Positions 53,548 to 62,764 of a DNA stretch of 64,000 bases are shown one piece after another. Location: positions 8,708,192 through 8,772,191 of the forward strand of contig OW203730.1 of assembly GCA_934045075.1 (NCBI GenBank), read 5' to 3'. Below the pieces are notes generated by a model. The model was not told the DNA's origin, did no database searches, and saw nothing but the letters and a program-made list of their open reading frames with translations. This DNA comes from Yponomeuta sedellus. Taxonomy: Eukaryota > Arthropoda > Insecta > Lepidoptera > Yponomeutidae. The first letter of the stretch is position 1, and every line of letters starts with the position of its first letter. The translations under genes and the position numbers were made by a program.

Positions 53548-54996
53548 ATGAGCAACGCAGATCTACCCACTCATTTCACGAGTGATCAGTTCACTGAGCT
53601 ACTTCATCGAATATCAACGTGTAAGATGTCGAATAAAAATTTTACACGCTGCGCACTACGCTTTCACGGTGAACGTGACCATGCAAAGGTCGAGGAGTTC
53701 GTCTCGGCGATTGAGGTGTATAAAAAAGTAGAAGAAATAACAGACGAAGACGCATTACAAGGCATCTCCTTGTTGCTAAAAGATAAGGCAAGTACATGGT
53801 GGCAAGGAATACGGAGTGAGGTAAAAACCTGGAGCGCTGCAATCAAAAGCCTTAGGTCGGCATTTGCTCCACAACGCCAGCCACACGAAATATACATTGA
53901 AATATTTGCCACGAAACAAGGGAACAAAGAGCCTGTAGACGAGTTTTTGTGTCGCAAACGTGCCCTACTTGGTCAGTTACCTTCAAAAAGGCACAAAGAA
54001 GAAGAACAACTTGACTTGTTGTATGGATTACTCAACTTAAGACTGAGGAAGTTAATCCCACGCTCAGAGGTTAAAACATTCAGTCAGTTATTGGAGCGAG
54101 CACGACATTACGAAACACTAGAGGCTGAAGAACTGCCACCAGCACAGGAAGACCAGTCCACACCAGCGAAGCACAACTTGAGCGCAAAATGCAGGTATTG
54201 CAACAGAAAAGGTCATTGGATTGAGCAGTGCCGTAAGCGACAAAACGACTTAAAAGGCGCATCTGCCTCCGTGTCACTGCCGCCACACACCCCCATTACC
54301 TGCTACGGTTGCGGTGCACCGAACGTCTTTCGGGCAAATTGCAGTGCGTGCAAGAATAAAGAGACCCCACCCAAACCCGTCTCTTTTTATGCTATTCAAG
54401 CAACGCTGGAGGATAATGTGAAAATACCCACAATAGAGATAGCCATAAAAGGGAAAAGTGGCTATGCTTATATCGACACGGCAGCACGCACTAGCATTGC
54501 GGGAGCACAATTATTCGAAGTACTGAAGGGAGAAGAAGCAGCATTCATCGAGAGACCAACGGAAATTAGCTTGGCAGACGGGACTGTCAAACAGATAACC
54601 TTACTAACCACTACGGTGGATATTACCATTGGCAATCGTGTCTTGCCTATCGTGCTAAATGTGCTACCGGAAGCAAAAAGCAACCGAACTCTTCTGGGTA
54701 TCGATTTTCTAGAAACGGCTGGAATAACTCTAAGCCTACCTCAAAGGGCTTGGAGTTTCATCGACACACCTGAAGAAACGCATCCATTTCTGCACCTCAG
54801 AAATGAAAAAATTCAAATATTAAATGCCGCGAAGAGAATTCGCTTTGAGTCCCCATCAAAAGAGAAGCCTGAAGTTGAAAATGAACTGTCTGACTTCCTG
54901 CGTTGGTCAAAGGAACTTAAGATGTTATCCCCTTTGACCATGTCATCACCATCCGTCAACGAAGACGAATCTCCAAGTGCGCCGAAAAAACCCTAG
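53548..54996 (+). CDS. gag-pro: Gag-protease polyprotein
   Basis: 482 residues. Residues 1-200 form an all-helical Gag (capsid-like) region with the retrotransposon-gag phrases TWWQGI and FAPQ and a DLLYGLL stretch. A canonical CCHC zinc knuckle, CRYCNRKGHWIEQC (215-228), is followed by a second cysteine cluster of form CX2CX9CX2C (252-268). An aspartic protease follows, with active site D310-T-A and the conserved LLGIDF (382-387). Together they would package RNA and mature the particle. The start ATG is at 53548, 138 bp after the LTR, in a CAATATGA context. The frame ends at TAG 54994-54996, and the same frame stays open afterwards into pol, so this may be Gag-Pro of a readthrough fusion or a truncated form of a longer polyprotein. 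Confidence 0.93.
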   Translation: MSNADLPTHFTSDQFTELLHRISTCKMSNKNFTRCALRFHGERDHAKVEEFVSAIEVYKKVEEITDEDALQGISLLLKDKASTWWQGIRSEVKTWSAAIKSLRSAFAPQRQPHEIYIEIFATKQGNKEPVDEFLCRKRALLGQLPSKRHKEEEQLDLLYGLLNLRLRKLIPRSEVKTFSQLLERARHYETLEAEELPPAQEDQSTPAKHNLSAKCRYCNRKGHWIEQCRKRQNDLKGASASVSLPPHTPITCYGCGAPNVFRANCSACKNKETPPKPVSFYAIQATLEDNVKIPTIEIAIKGKSGYAYIDTAARTSIAGAQLFEVLKGEEAAFIERPTEISLADGTVKQITLLTTTVDITIGNRVLPIVLNVLPEAKSNRTLLGIDFLETAGITLSLPQRAWSFIDTPEETHPFLHLRNEKIQILNAAKRIRFESPSKEKPEVENELSDFLRWSKELKMLSPLTMSSPSVNEDESPSAPKKP

Positions 54997-57429
54997 TGGA
55001 ATTTAATTAAACTGGATACACCGCCACGCCCTGTTCGCCCTCGTGAACCAGCAGAAGCAGGCCATGCTCTGGACCCGAGAATCGATTATTTACCAATAAA
55101 TCCTTTGCCTCTGTATTCTCTTGACCTTTCATTCCAACTTGATCACGCACAGCTACTTACAAGTTATCAGAAAAAACAATTTGATGACCTCTTAGGAGAA
55201 TTCACTGATGTATTTGAAATAAAAGGTAGACCTACAGAACATATAGAACATAGAATCAATACTGGGTCTCATCCGCCCATAGCAGTAAAACCTTACAGGC
55301 TGTCTCCAGCCAGACAACAACAGCTAAAAGAAAAGTTAAATGAAATGATTTGCGATGGTGTGATCGAAGAAAGCCAATCGCCTTGGTCTGCACCAGTCAT
55401 CCTAGTACCAAAGGCCGATAATGATGTACGGGTGTGTGTCGACTATCGGGGCCTAAATGAAGTGACGAAGCCCGACCGGTATCCACTACCACGCATGGAT
55501 GACCTGTTACATCAAGCAAAAGCCTTGCCATATATGTCGACAATAGATCTACAATCTGGATATTGGCAAATAAAAGTACACCCAGATGACCAGGATAAAA
55601 CAGCATTTATATCACCATTCGGCATATACAAGTTCAAACGAATGCCCTTTGGATTACGAAACGCACCTGCAACCTTTCAACGATTGATGGATAAGTTCAC
55701 ACATGGACTACGAACACAAAGCGTCCTATGCTACCTAGATGATTCAATAATACGCTCGGAAACATTTGAACAGCATCTAAAAACCCTTCGAGAAGTGTTT
55801 GTACGACTAAGGGAATTCAATTTACGAGCTAATCTAAAGAAATGTAAATTCATATGCTCAAAAATCAGGTACCTTGGACATCTTATAGTCCCAGAAGGAA
55901 TAATGGCTGATCCAGAGAAGATATCAGCAATATTGGAAAGACCAGAACCAAGAAACTTGAAACAATTGATATCATTTCTTCAAACAGCTTCGTGGTACAG
56001 ACGTTTTATACAAAATTTTGCTGAAACAGCAAGACCTTTAACGAACCTAACAAAGAAAAAGGTAACTTGGCAATGGAATGAAGAGCACAAACAAGCATAC
56101 AATACGTTGAAAACTGCTTTGACCACAACGCCGATTTTGAAGCAAGCTGAATATGAAACTCCTTTTACCTTAAAAACTGATGCTAGCAGCTATGCTATCG
56201 GAGCAGCATTAGTGCAGGGGGAGGGTCCTAACGAACACCCTATTGAGTATGCCAGCCGTTTACTCACTTCAGCAGAACGCAACTACACAGTAACAGAAAA
56301 AGAAGCGTTGGCCATTGTATGGGCAATATCTCGTTTCAGAGGATATATAGAAGGCGCAAAGTTCTTAGCCGTAACAGACCATCAACCTCTGAAGTGGCTA
56401 CTTAACTTGAAAACACCCACAGGGCGTCTTGCAAGATGGGCACTACAGTTACAGCCCTATAATTTCGAAATCAAGTACAGCCCAGGAAAAACGAATGTAT
56501 TGGCAGATAATCTATCACGACCGCCCTGCGAAAATCACAATGAAAACTGTGAAATCTGTCATGTTGAGATGGACTTGCCCAAAAGAAGCGAAACAAATGT
56601 TCGAAAAGAACAAATGAAAGATGAAGAATTAAACAAAATCATACAGACATTAGAAGAAAAACATGAGTCAGAAGATTACGTACAATCGACTAAGCGAGGA
56701 TACCTAATGCACAAGGGAGTACTCTATCGATTCGCTCCTGATCAGGAAGATGACAACGCAAAACTTGTTGTACCAAAACATGAAATTAATGACGTCCTCA
56801 AAGCCTATCATGACTCACCAACCAGCGGTCATTTAGGGGTGGACAGAACCGTAAAACGAATTGAAAGTAACTTCTTTTGGAAAAGATTACGCAAGAACGT
56901 AACTAAATACGTAAAAACTTGCCTTGAATGTCAAAGATACAAGCCAACAAATCAAAAACCTTCCGGACTATATCAATCAACTGCAAACAATCAAAGATTT
57001 GAAGTTCTATCTATTGACTTATTCGGACCACTGCCAAAAGGGACAAACGGTGAAAAATGGATCTTCATAGTAGAAGATACAGCTTCACGGTGGGTGGAAC
57101 TATTCGCACTCAAAGAAGCAACAGCACAGCAGTGCGCCCTTTCATTACTAAACGAAGTCATCTTACGTTATGGCCTTCCACGCAAAATAACAAGTGACAA
57201 TGGCACACAGTTTATATCCGCCGTAATGCAGAAACTAGCATACTGTCTAGACATACAGCAAATTCAAAGTCCTGTATACCACCCAGAACCTAACATCGTT
57301 GAACGAAAAAACAGAGACATGAAGAGTCAAATCGCAATACTAGTAAAAAATCAACACCATAGATGGCCAGAAACCTTGCCGGCCATAAGGTTTGCAATGA
57401 ACTCTGCATATAATCAGAGCACTGGCTAA
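54997..57429 (+). CDS. pol: Pol: reverse transcriptase, RNase H and integrase (truncated)
   Basis: In frame with gag and open from the codon after the gag stop; there is no ATG near, so expression would require passing the TAG. Numbering from 55105 as residue 1: reverse transcriptase with IDLQSGYWQI (D148) and YLDD (210-213), RNase H with TDAS (D359), E399/E400 and D425, integrase zinc finger H569, H576, C606, C609, and catalytic D638, D698, E733 in SIDLFGP, SDNGTQF and NIVERKNR. The last D and E are 34 residues apart. It copies RNA to DNA and inserts it. The frame stops at TAA 57427-57429 inside the integrase core, just after AYNQSTG, because of a short insertion. All catalytic residues listed are present. 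Confidence 0.93.
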   Translation, partial: WNLIKLDTPPRPVRPREPAEAGHALDPRIDYLPINPLPLYSLDLSFQLDHAQLLTSYQKKQFDDLLGEFTDVFEIKGRPTEHIEHRINTGSHPPIAVKPYRLSPARQQQLKEKLNEMICDGVIEESQSPWSAPVILVPKADNDVRVCVDYRGLNEVTKPDRYPLPRMDDLLHQAKALPYMSTIDLQSGYWQIKVHPDDQDKTAFISPFGIYKFKRMPFGLRNAPATFQRLMDKFTHGLRTQSVLCYLDDSIIRSETFEQHLKTLREVFVRLREFNLRANLKKCKFICSKIRYLGHLIVPEGIMADPEKISAILERPEPRNLKQLISFLQTASWYRRFIQNFAETARPLTNLTKKKVTWQWNEEHKQAYNTLKTALTTTPILKQAEYETPFTLKTDASSYAIGAALVQGEGPNEHPIEYASRLLTSAERNYTVTEKEALAIVWAISRFRGYIEGAKFLAVTDHQPLKWLLNLKTPTGRLARWALQLQPYNFEIKYSPGKTNVLADNLSRPPCENHNENCEICHVEMDLPKRSETNVRKEQMKDEELNKIIQTLEEKHESEDYVQSTKRGYLMHKGVLYRFAPDQEDDNAKLVVPKHEINDVLKAYHDSPTSGHLGVDRTVKRIESNFFWKRLRKNVTKYVKTCLECQRYKPTNQKPSGLYQSTANNQRFEVLSIDLFGPLPKGTNGEKWIFIVEDTASRWVELFALKEATAQQCALSLLNEVILRYGLPRKITSDNGTQFISAVMQKLAYCLDIQQIQSPVYHPEPNIVERKNRDMKSQIAILVKNQHHRWPETLPAIRFAMNSAYNQSTG

Positions 57430-57450
57430 AGCCAACAGCTGCTGCTGTAA

Positions 57451-57954
57451 ACAGCAGCCTACCTCACCTTTGGTAGAGAAATGAAAACACCTTACGAAAT
57501 ATCCCACAATTTCAGTGAGGTTGTCAGTACAGAACATTTCATACCAGAGATAACACCATACTTGAAAAATCTAGCTAACGATTTAGCTCTAGCAAAAGCT
57601 AACGTTGAAATAATGCAGGACAACAACAGAGCCACAGCTAACAAAAAACGACGGCCAGATCCAGGCTATGCAATCGGTGACCTCGTGTTAGTGGAAACTC
57701 ACCCAATAAGCAGCCAAGACAAACAATTCACGTCAAAGTTCGCTCCTCGACGGGATGGCCCGTACGTGATTATAAAGAAACATGGAAGCACGATCTACGA
57801 AGTAGCAAATACCAATAATACAGCTACATCAATTGGAAGATACCACACATCAGCAATAACCAAGTACGAAAACCGAAATGAACAAGCATCGGCTCCAGCA
57901 CCAATTATGCCTCTGCGGCGACGAGGCCGTCCACGAAAAAATCCTGCACCATAA
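57451..57954 (+). pseudogene. pol: Integrase C-terminal part, cut off by two in-frame stops
   Basis: The same frame resumes after the second stop (57448-57450) at TAAYLTFGREMKTPYEI and continues to TAA 57952-57954. The segment carries a GPY/F-type chromatin/DNA contact region (SKFAPRRDGPYVIIKKHG) and ends in a basic RRRGRPRKNP tail resembling an AT-hook. The inserted 24 bp (57427-57450) reads GCTGCTGT next to ACAGCAGC, an inverted repeat, suggesting a template-switch error during reverse transcription. Without this segment the integrase lacks its C-terminal domain. Confidence 0.85.
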
Positions 57955-57990
57955 GTCCTGGTACTCTTACGGGACGTCTTAGCGAGTACC

Positions 57991-58002
57991 AGAGGGGGAG
58001 AT
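57991..58002 (+). promoter_or_regulatory. Polypurine tract
   Basis: AGAGGGGGAGAT lies immediately before the 3' LTR TGTAAC. It would serve as the plus-strand primer. Confidence 0.85.
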
Positions 58003-58481
58003 TGTAACAAGAGAACTATTTGCGCATGGGCCCGAATACTTTCTCGCTCGCACACAGACTATCGTTCTCACTCGTCGCCCTTCCACTGCGCCCCACCAAC
58101 AAGCAACGGCCGCCAGAGCCCAATATAAGGAGCCGCACCGCATCATGAAGATCACTTAGCTAGTGACCGCGCTGGACAAGACAGGCTTAACTGCTGGTCT
58201 ATCTAGTAACGTCTGGACTAGGGCTCAACTAGAAGACTGCGCTGGGCAGGACCGGCTTTACTGCTGGTCTAACCAGTAACGTCAGGTTAGGGACACTAGA
58301 CGCGACCAGCTTAACTGCAGGACCTCTAGTGATTTCTCACAGTATCTATAGGGACAGCAATGTCTGTCAAAACATATGTCGATAGGAAAAACCTACCTAT
58401 GTACAGTTATATGTAAAACGAATCAATACAAGGATTTACTTCTGCTACTCAATTGGCGTTTTCACTTAACCACCCCCTTCA
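58003..58481 (+). repeat. 3' LTR (479 bp)
   Basis: Same length as the 5' LTR with two substitutions by eye. Followed by ACTA, the repeated target. Confidence 0.97.
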
Positions 58482-58485
58482 ACTA

Positions 58486-59454
58486 TAGTATTAAAATGGA
58501 AATGGGTAAACTTTTGATAAATGTGGTCTGAGGATGTGATGCATTGTTAAATTGCGACCGTAATTTTAAATATATTTTAACCGACTTAAAAAGGAGGAGG
58601 TTATCCATTCGACGCATATATTACGTCGCTGATATAAATATTACGCGTATTTTTGGACTATGTTTTTTAATTTCCCTTTTTTGAATTTATATTGAATTTA
58701 ATCATTTTATACTACAAGCTTTGAACACTACTGGGGCTTAAAATTTTTAGGAAATGCTTAACGAGGAAGAGCATTGCCTTAGAAACGTGGCTTAAACTGC
58801 CGCTCTGTGGTGCATTTCATGCAGTGACCTTGCCTGAATGATGCCAACGTTTGTCTATATGGAAAGTATTGATTTAATGTTTCCTTTTTTCTCCCTGATT
58901 CTTTTGCAATATTGTTTGACCTTTTGTATAACGTGAAATAACGCATAGAATAAATATTTATAATTTGTATTTAATAATAAGAAATGTATGGAAATAATAA
59001 TAAATTTATTTAATGCGTAATATGTAGAATCAGGGGCCTAATAATGTGTACATAATTCTGTCGGAATCCTGAAATTTGCGAGAGAAATTTATACAGTTCG
59101 ACGATTTCAATCGTTCAGCAAATCTACCTTCTTTTAACAATCTTCAAAGTGTCTTATTGGCCCTATAGTTAGATAAACCATCCGACACATCTGCTGCGTC
59201 TTTGCAAAGAATAAGAAGGTAATTTGTCAATAACCTTATCACGACGAAGTATCGATTTCTTGGAGCAAAGCCAAGTGCCGCGCCATCGAATATTATTAAT
59301 GGATTCTAAATTGCCATTTTAGTACACTTTCACGTGTGAAAAAAAAGTGTCAGGCAGTGTTGAAGTGAGGAAAATTGCGGTGATACTTGTGTGCTAAGAA
59401 ACTTCAAGTATATTGGTCATTGTACGCCTTTCGTGTTTTCAAAATAGTTTACAC
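58486..59454. other. Noncoding DNA, nothing recognised
   Basis: AT-rich sequence without bounded repeats or protein similarity. Confidence 0.45.
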
Positions 59455-59700
59455 CGTAACCTTAAGTCAATCTTTCCTTTGTCAAGCTAACGTTCAATCG
59501 ATTTAACGTTTCTCGAGCCAAAGTTTAATTGATTATTCGTTCGAAGAGCTAAAATTCAACCGATCTTTTGTTTGCCTAGCTAACGTTTAATCGATCTGTA
59601 CATTGTCAAGCAAACGTTAAACTGATTTTCTTGTTTGTTCATCATCTTGCGTTCCTCGAGCTAACGTTTAGTGCATCTTTTGTCTGTCAAGCTAACGTCT
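59455..59700. repeat. Degenerate 31-bp minisatellite, about seven units
   Basis: Units begin GCTAACGTT (59486) or close variants (GCCAAAGTT, GCTAAAATT, GCAAACGTT), continue AATCGATC and end TTTGTCAA/TCTCGA, spaced 31 bp for several units. A second part of the same array lies at 61300-61410. Confidence 0.8.
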
Positions 59701-60373
59701 CTTCTTCTTATTCGAGTGAGGGTGCTCAAGTCGCCGATGTTTTTGGTTAAGTCAAATAACTGCATGCATGTAAACCTAAATACTATACAAAATTTAAAAT
59801 GTACTTTACTCACTAAGCTTAACAATGTCATAATAAGAAAGAGTTATCTGTAACACAGGTTTCGACTTAGCACAGAGCCCCAACGACGTGCAAACTGTAA
59901 CCGCTGCTTATTGAATTAAGATTTTATTATTAACTTCATCGCGCCACTTCTATCGCACGGATGGTAGCCCTCGTAAGATCGTCTCGGGTGCAAGTCATTG
60001 GGCACTGTGGAAATTGCATACATGCATAGTGGTGTGCGTTTCGCCTCAGGCTTAGCTGATGTTTGCGTGGAGGTTGTCATTCGATCGTCTTCCATACACT
60101 CCAGTTCTCCGAGCTGCCGGTCGGCAGTTTTTCAGTCGGGCTAGTGACAACGATGTTCTGCTCAGTGGTGCTTTCCGTAATCTGGAACGGGAACATTACC
60201 GTCTTGTGCAGGATTAGAGACCAAGCTTTTCCGAGACTTTAGTCGACTTGTCATAGCAGTATTCACACGGGTGTCATTCGTCAGAAGATGAAGTAGAAGA
60301 AGAAAATGTGTTTATTTGATGACACAATACTCAAAACAAACAAAAAAACATACACATAACCATTATTTTCGTA
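59701..60373. other. Noncoding DNA between minisatellite and LINE
   Basis: Contains repeat-like debris (GATGGTAGCCCTCG, GCAAGTCATTGGGCACTGTG, AGAAGATGAAGTAGAAGAAG). No gene is seen. Confidence 0.35.
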
Positions 60374-60913
60374 ATGCGCGCCGCCGCGCCACTGAGCGCC
60401 GCCGCTAGTAAGGCACTATACGCTGCGCTAGTACGCAGCGTGCTTGAAACGAATGCTGTGGTCTGGGCCCCTCACGAGAAAAAATATATTCTTGTGATGG
60501 AGCAGGTCCAAAAAAGATTTTTGAGATATCTGTATAAGAAAATGTATGGGTACTACCCTTTTTTATATCCAACCCTTTTTCTACAGGGATATCTTGGATT
60601 CGACTCGCTAGAACTAAGGAGAAATGTGGCTCTTGCAAAATTTGTTTTAAATATAATAAGGGGTAAAATCGACGCCATCGACCTAGTCGAAAAAGTCGTT
60701 CGCTTATTTGTACCTAATGGGTATCGCAGGGCGCGGAGGCATAAACTATTCGCCGAGATGGATACCCCCACCAACCAGTACCAGTGCTCGCCGGTCGCGC
60801 GCGCGCTGCGGCTACTCTGTGCCCTGCTCGCTGAAGCACCAGAGTGTGATTTGTTTGCGGATGGAATTGAAAGTGTGGTGAAGGTATGTAAGAGAATGCT
60901 AGAAGATGTATGA
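60374..60913 (+). pseudogene. CR1/Jockey-like LINE ORF2 C-terminus (5' truncated)
   Basis: A 179-codon open frame. ALYAALVRSVLETNAVVW, ILVMEQVQKRFLRYLY and LGFDSLELRRNVALAKF are the usual phrases after the reverse-transcriptase domain of Jockey/CR1-type LINE polymerases; the RT active site itself is missing. The ATG at 60374 is not a real start; the frame begins where the LINE is truncated. It ends in a normal stop and then a short 3' UTR with TAAATAAATAAATAAATT (60980-60998), a typical LINE tail. The frame is uninterrupted, so the insertion is fairly recent, but the fragment cannot function alone. Confidence 0.8.
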
Positions 60914-61000
60914 AAGGTAGTGCTCTGATATAATATTGTAACGCTTTGGTGTAATTTTACTGTTATGTTACAATATTCATGTAAATAAATAAATAAATTA
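60914..61000 (+). repeat. LINE 3' UTR and TAAA tail
   Basis: GTGCTCTGATATAATATTG, TTGGTGTAATTTTACTG and the TAAATAAA tail directly follow the ORF2 stop. Confidence 0.7.
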
Positions 61001-61299
61001 CAAAAAAAATATTACACAGAAAGCAAAAAAAACACATAAAAAAAACTGTACAGCACGAAAACAAAATAATGAGATAATAGGTTTTAAATATTGAGCCCCA
61101 AAAAGGGGCCGGATCAGCATAATGTTGCAACAGAGGTGTCCGTTGCAACGCTGATTTTCAGTCGGGCCCAAACTGCTGTTAGCCATGAACGTGAGAAAAA
61201 AAAGAAGTTAATAAGCTGCCCGCGGTGTGACATATACAATAGAACACAATACTTAAATATTATATTGTGCAATGCTTGTGGAGAGTCAGTAAGCCGCTT

Positions 61300-61410
61300 G
61301 TATCGCTCCACAGCTAACGTTGAGCCTATAAGCCAATCTAACCATTGTCAAGCTAACTCACAATCTATCTTTCGTTCTCGAACTAACGCTTTGTTAAGCT
61401 ATTAGCTAAC
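61300..61410. repeat. 31-bp minisatellite, second part
   Basis: CAGCTAACGTTGAGCC, GTCAAGCTAACTCACAATC and CTCGAACTAACGC belong to the 59455-59700 unit family. Confidence 0.65.
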
Positions 61411-61464
61411 CTGATTTGAGCTGCTGTTTGACGACCATTACGTTATGGATTTCATAGACACAAG

Positions 61465-61577
61465 AATTTTGCTAAGTAGATAGTTTAATGTAGTCCTGTC
61501 TCTACGAATTTCTCAGAAAAGAGTGAGACAGAACGTGATTTAAGTATTTAGTGAAATTATCGATTCAGAAACCGGCC
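61465..61577. mobile_element. Truncated MITE, relative of 35843-35980
   Basis: GAATTTCTCAGAAAAGAG, GACAGAACGTGATTTAAG, TATTTAGTGAAATTATCG and the right terminus ATTCAGAAACCGGCCC. The left terminus is missing. Confidence 0.65.
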
Positions 61578-61659
61578 CTTATTAACCGGTATTATTATTT
61601 TCATCTAAGTTTCACCTAAGGAGGTTTGCGCCCCCTGACACGTGAGTAGGTTTTCAATA

Positions 61660-61817
61660 TTTTTAAAAACCTATTTAGAGGCTGAAAATTCCACCCATGC
61701 CGGGATTCGAACCCGCGACCTTTGGCTATCCGTGCCAGCGCTCTTCCAACTGAGCTGATGGGCGACTCACCGGCATCAGTGAAATTTCGAACCTCTTTAC
61801 AATATTCTCTGTATTAC
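61660..61817 (-). mobile_element. SINE-A copy 8, truncated, 14-bp target duplication
   Basis: Flanked by GTAGGTTTTCAATA at 61646-61659 and 61818-61831. Read on - it runs from GTAATACAGAGAATATTG through a sense tRNA-like block to GCCTCTAAATAGG and an A-rich end. It lacks the TTAGCACGGGTTAGTG tail and the outer leader. Here the inverted repeat itself is the 3' end. Confidence 0.88.
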
Positions 61818-61831
61818 GTAGGTTTTCAATA

Positions 61832-62162
61832 GAACAATATTTGTGTAAATTGTAATAGCATCCAAAAATTGCCGAATAACTTTGCATAATGAATGTCCAA
61901 GTTATAAGAGCGATTTTACAAACTTCTGAATGATTGAGATAGTTTCTAAGTTTCAAGCGACAGCTACAGGAATAAACAAGAAATTAAGGAACGCCTCCTA
62001 GGTTGAGGATAAAACAAAATATTAAGCACTTATTAGGTAAGCGAAAACTTTGAATTAAGTTCGCTCTGCGATAGAAAACGAAGTGTTATATCCATATAGT
62101 CTTTCATGTTGATCCCATTTCTTTAAATACAACAATTTCGTCAATACATGATAACAATTAAT
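61832..62162. other. Noncoding DNA, nothing recognised
   Basis: AT-rich filler between SINE-A copy 8 and the repeat E/SINE-A chimera. Confidence 0.45.
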
Positions 62163-62410
62163 GTTATCAACCCTTGTATGTTCCCACATCTGGGGCACGG
62201 GTCTCTTCCTGCATAGCAGGAAGGTTAGGCCATACTCCACCGCGGGCCAGCGCTCTACCAATTGAGCTCAATTGGTAGAGCGCTGGCACGGATAGCCAGA
62301 GGTTGCGGGTTCGAATGCCGGCATGGGTGAAATTTTTAGCCTCTAAATAGGTTTTTAAATTTGTTCCTTAGCACGGGTTAGTGCATTAAAAATAAAAATA
62401 GTATAATGAT
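62163..62410 (+). mobile_element. Chimera: repeat E (reverse) joined to SINE-A copy 9
   Basis: Repeat E in reverse (GGCACGGGTCTCTTCCTGC, GGCCATACTCCACCGCGG) ends at 62245. A 42-bp palindrome follows, then the sense tRNA-like block from its A-box, the right repeat GCCTCTAAATAGG and the tail GCACGGGTTAGTGCATT. Confidence 0.85.
62246..62287. repeat. Perfect 42-bp palindrome from a tRNA 5' half
   Basis: GCCAGCGCTCTACCAATTGA plus G is followed directly by its complement, which is the D-arm/anticodon-side of the SINE-A tRNA block. No spacer. Confidence 0.95.
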
Positions 62411-62518
62411 AATTACTTATTGAAAGAAAAGATACTTTATTATTTGATACAAGAAAATGTGTGATATTAATTGTTACGAAGCACGAAACTTCACTTCCGT
62501 GCTTCGCAGGGCACGTTA

Positions 62519-62760
62519 AGCCGTTGGTGCCGGCTGTCAAGCCATGTTAAGCCATGTCAGAGGCCTTATGGGCGGCTTGATAACTTCTGACAGTAAGGCC
62601 TGCCACTGTCTTACAATCCTCCGCCAACCCGGACTTGACCCCCGCGGTGGAGTATGGCCTAATTGAGCTCAATTGGTAGAGCGCTGGCACGGATAGCCAG
62701 AGGTTGCGGGTTCGAATCCCGGCATGGGTGAAATTTTTAGCCTCTAAATAGGTTTTTAAG
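62519..62760 (+). mobile_element. Chimera: repeat E (forward) joined to SINE-A copy 10
   Basis: GTTAAGCCGTTGGTGCCGGC, GGCGGCTTGATAACTTC and GGTGGAGTATGGCCTA join at AATTGAGCTCAATTGG to the sense tRNA block (B-box GGTTCGAATCCCGG) and the right repeat. The joint phrase is the same as at the centre of the palindrome in copy 9. Confidence 0.85.
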
Positions 62761-62764
62761 TAAT

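Larger units (their letters stand above)
52931..58481 (+). mobile_element. Full-length Ty3/Gypsy LTR retrotransposon, young, no env
   Basis: Complete structure of 5551 bp: 479-bp LTRs (TG...CA), primer site, gag-protease, RT-RNaseH-integrase and polypurine tract. ACTA duplicates the target at 52927-52930 and 58482-58485. The LTRs differ at only two positions (53092 C/58164 T; 53323 G/58395 A). There is no envelope frame between integrase and the 3' LTR (58 bp from the last stop to the LTR). All coding parts share one frame, broken by stops at 54994, 57427 and 57448. It copies itself through an RNA intermediate in virus-like particles; this copy would need readthrough or help. Confidence 0.97.

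Noticed and set aside
57955..58002. An envelope gene making this an errantivirus
   Set aside because: Only 48 bp separate the integrase stop from the 3' LTR, so there is no room for env.
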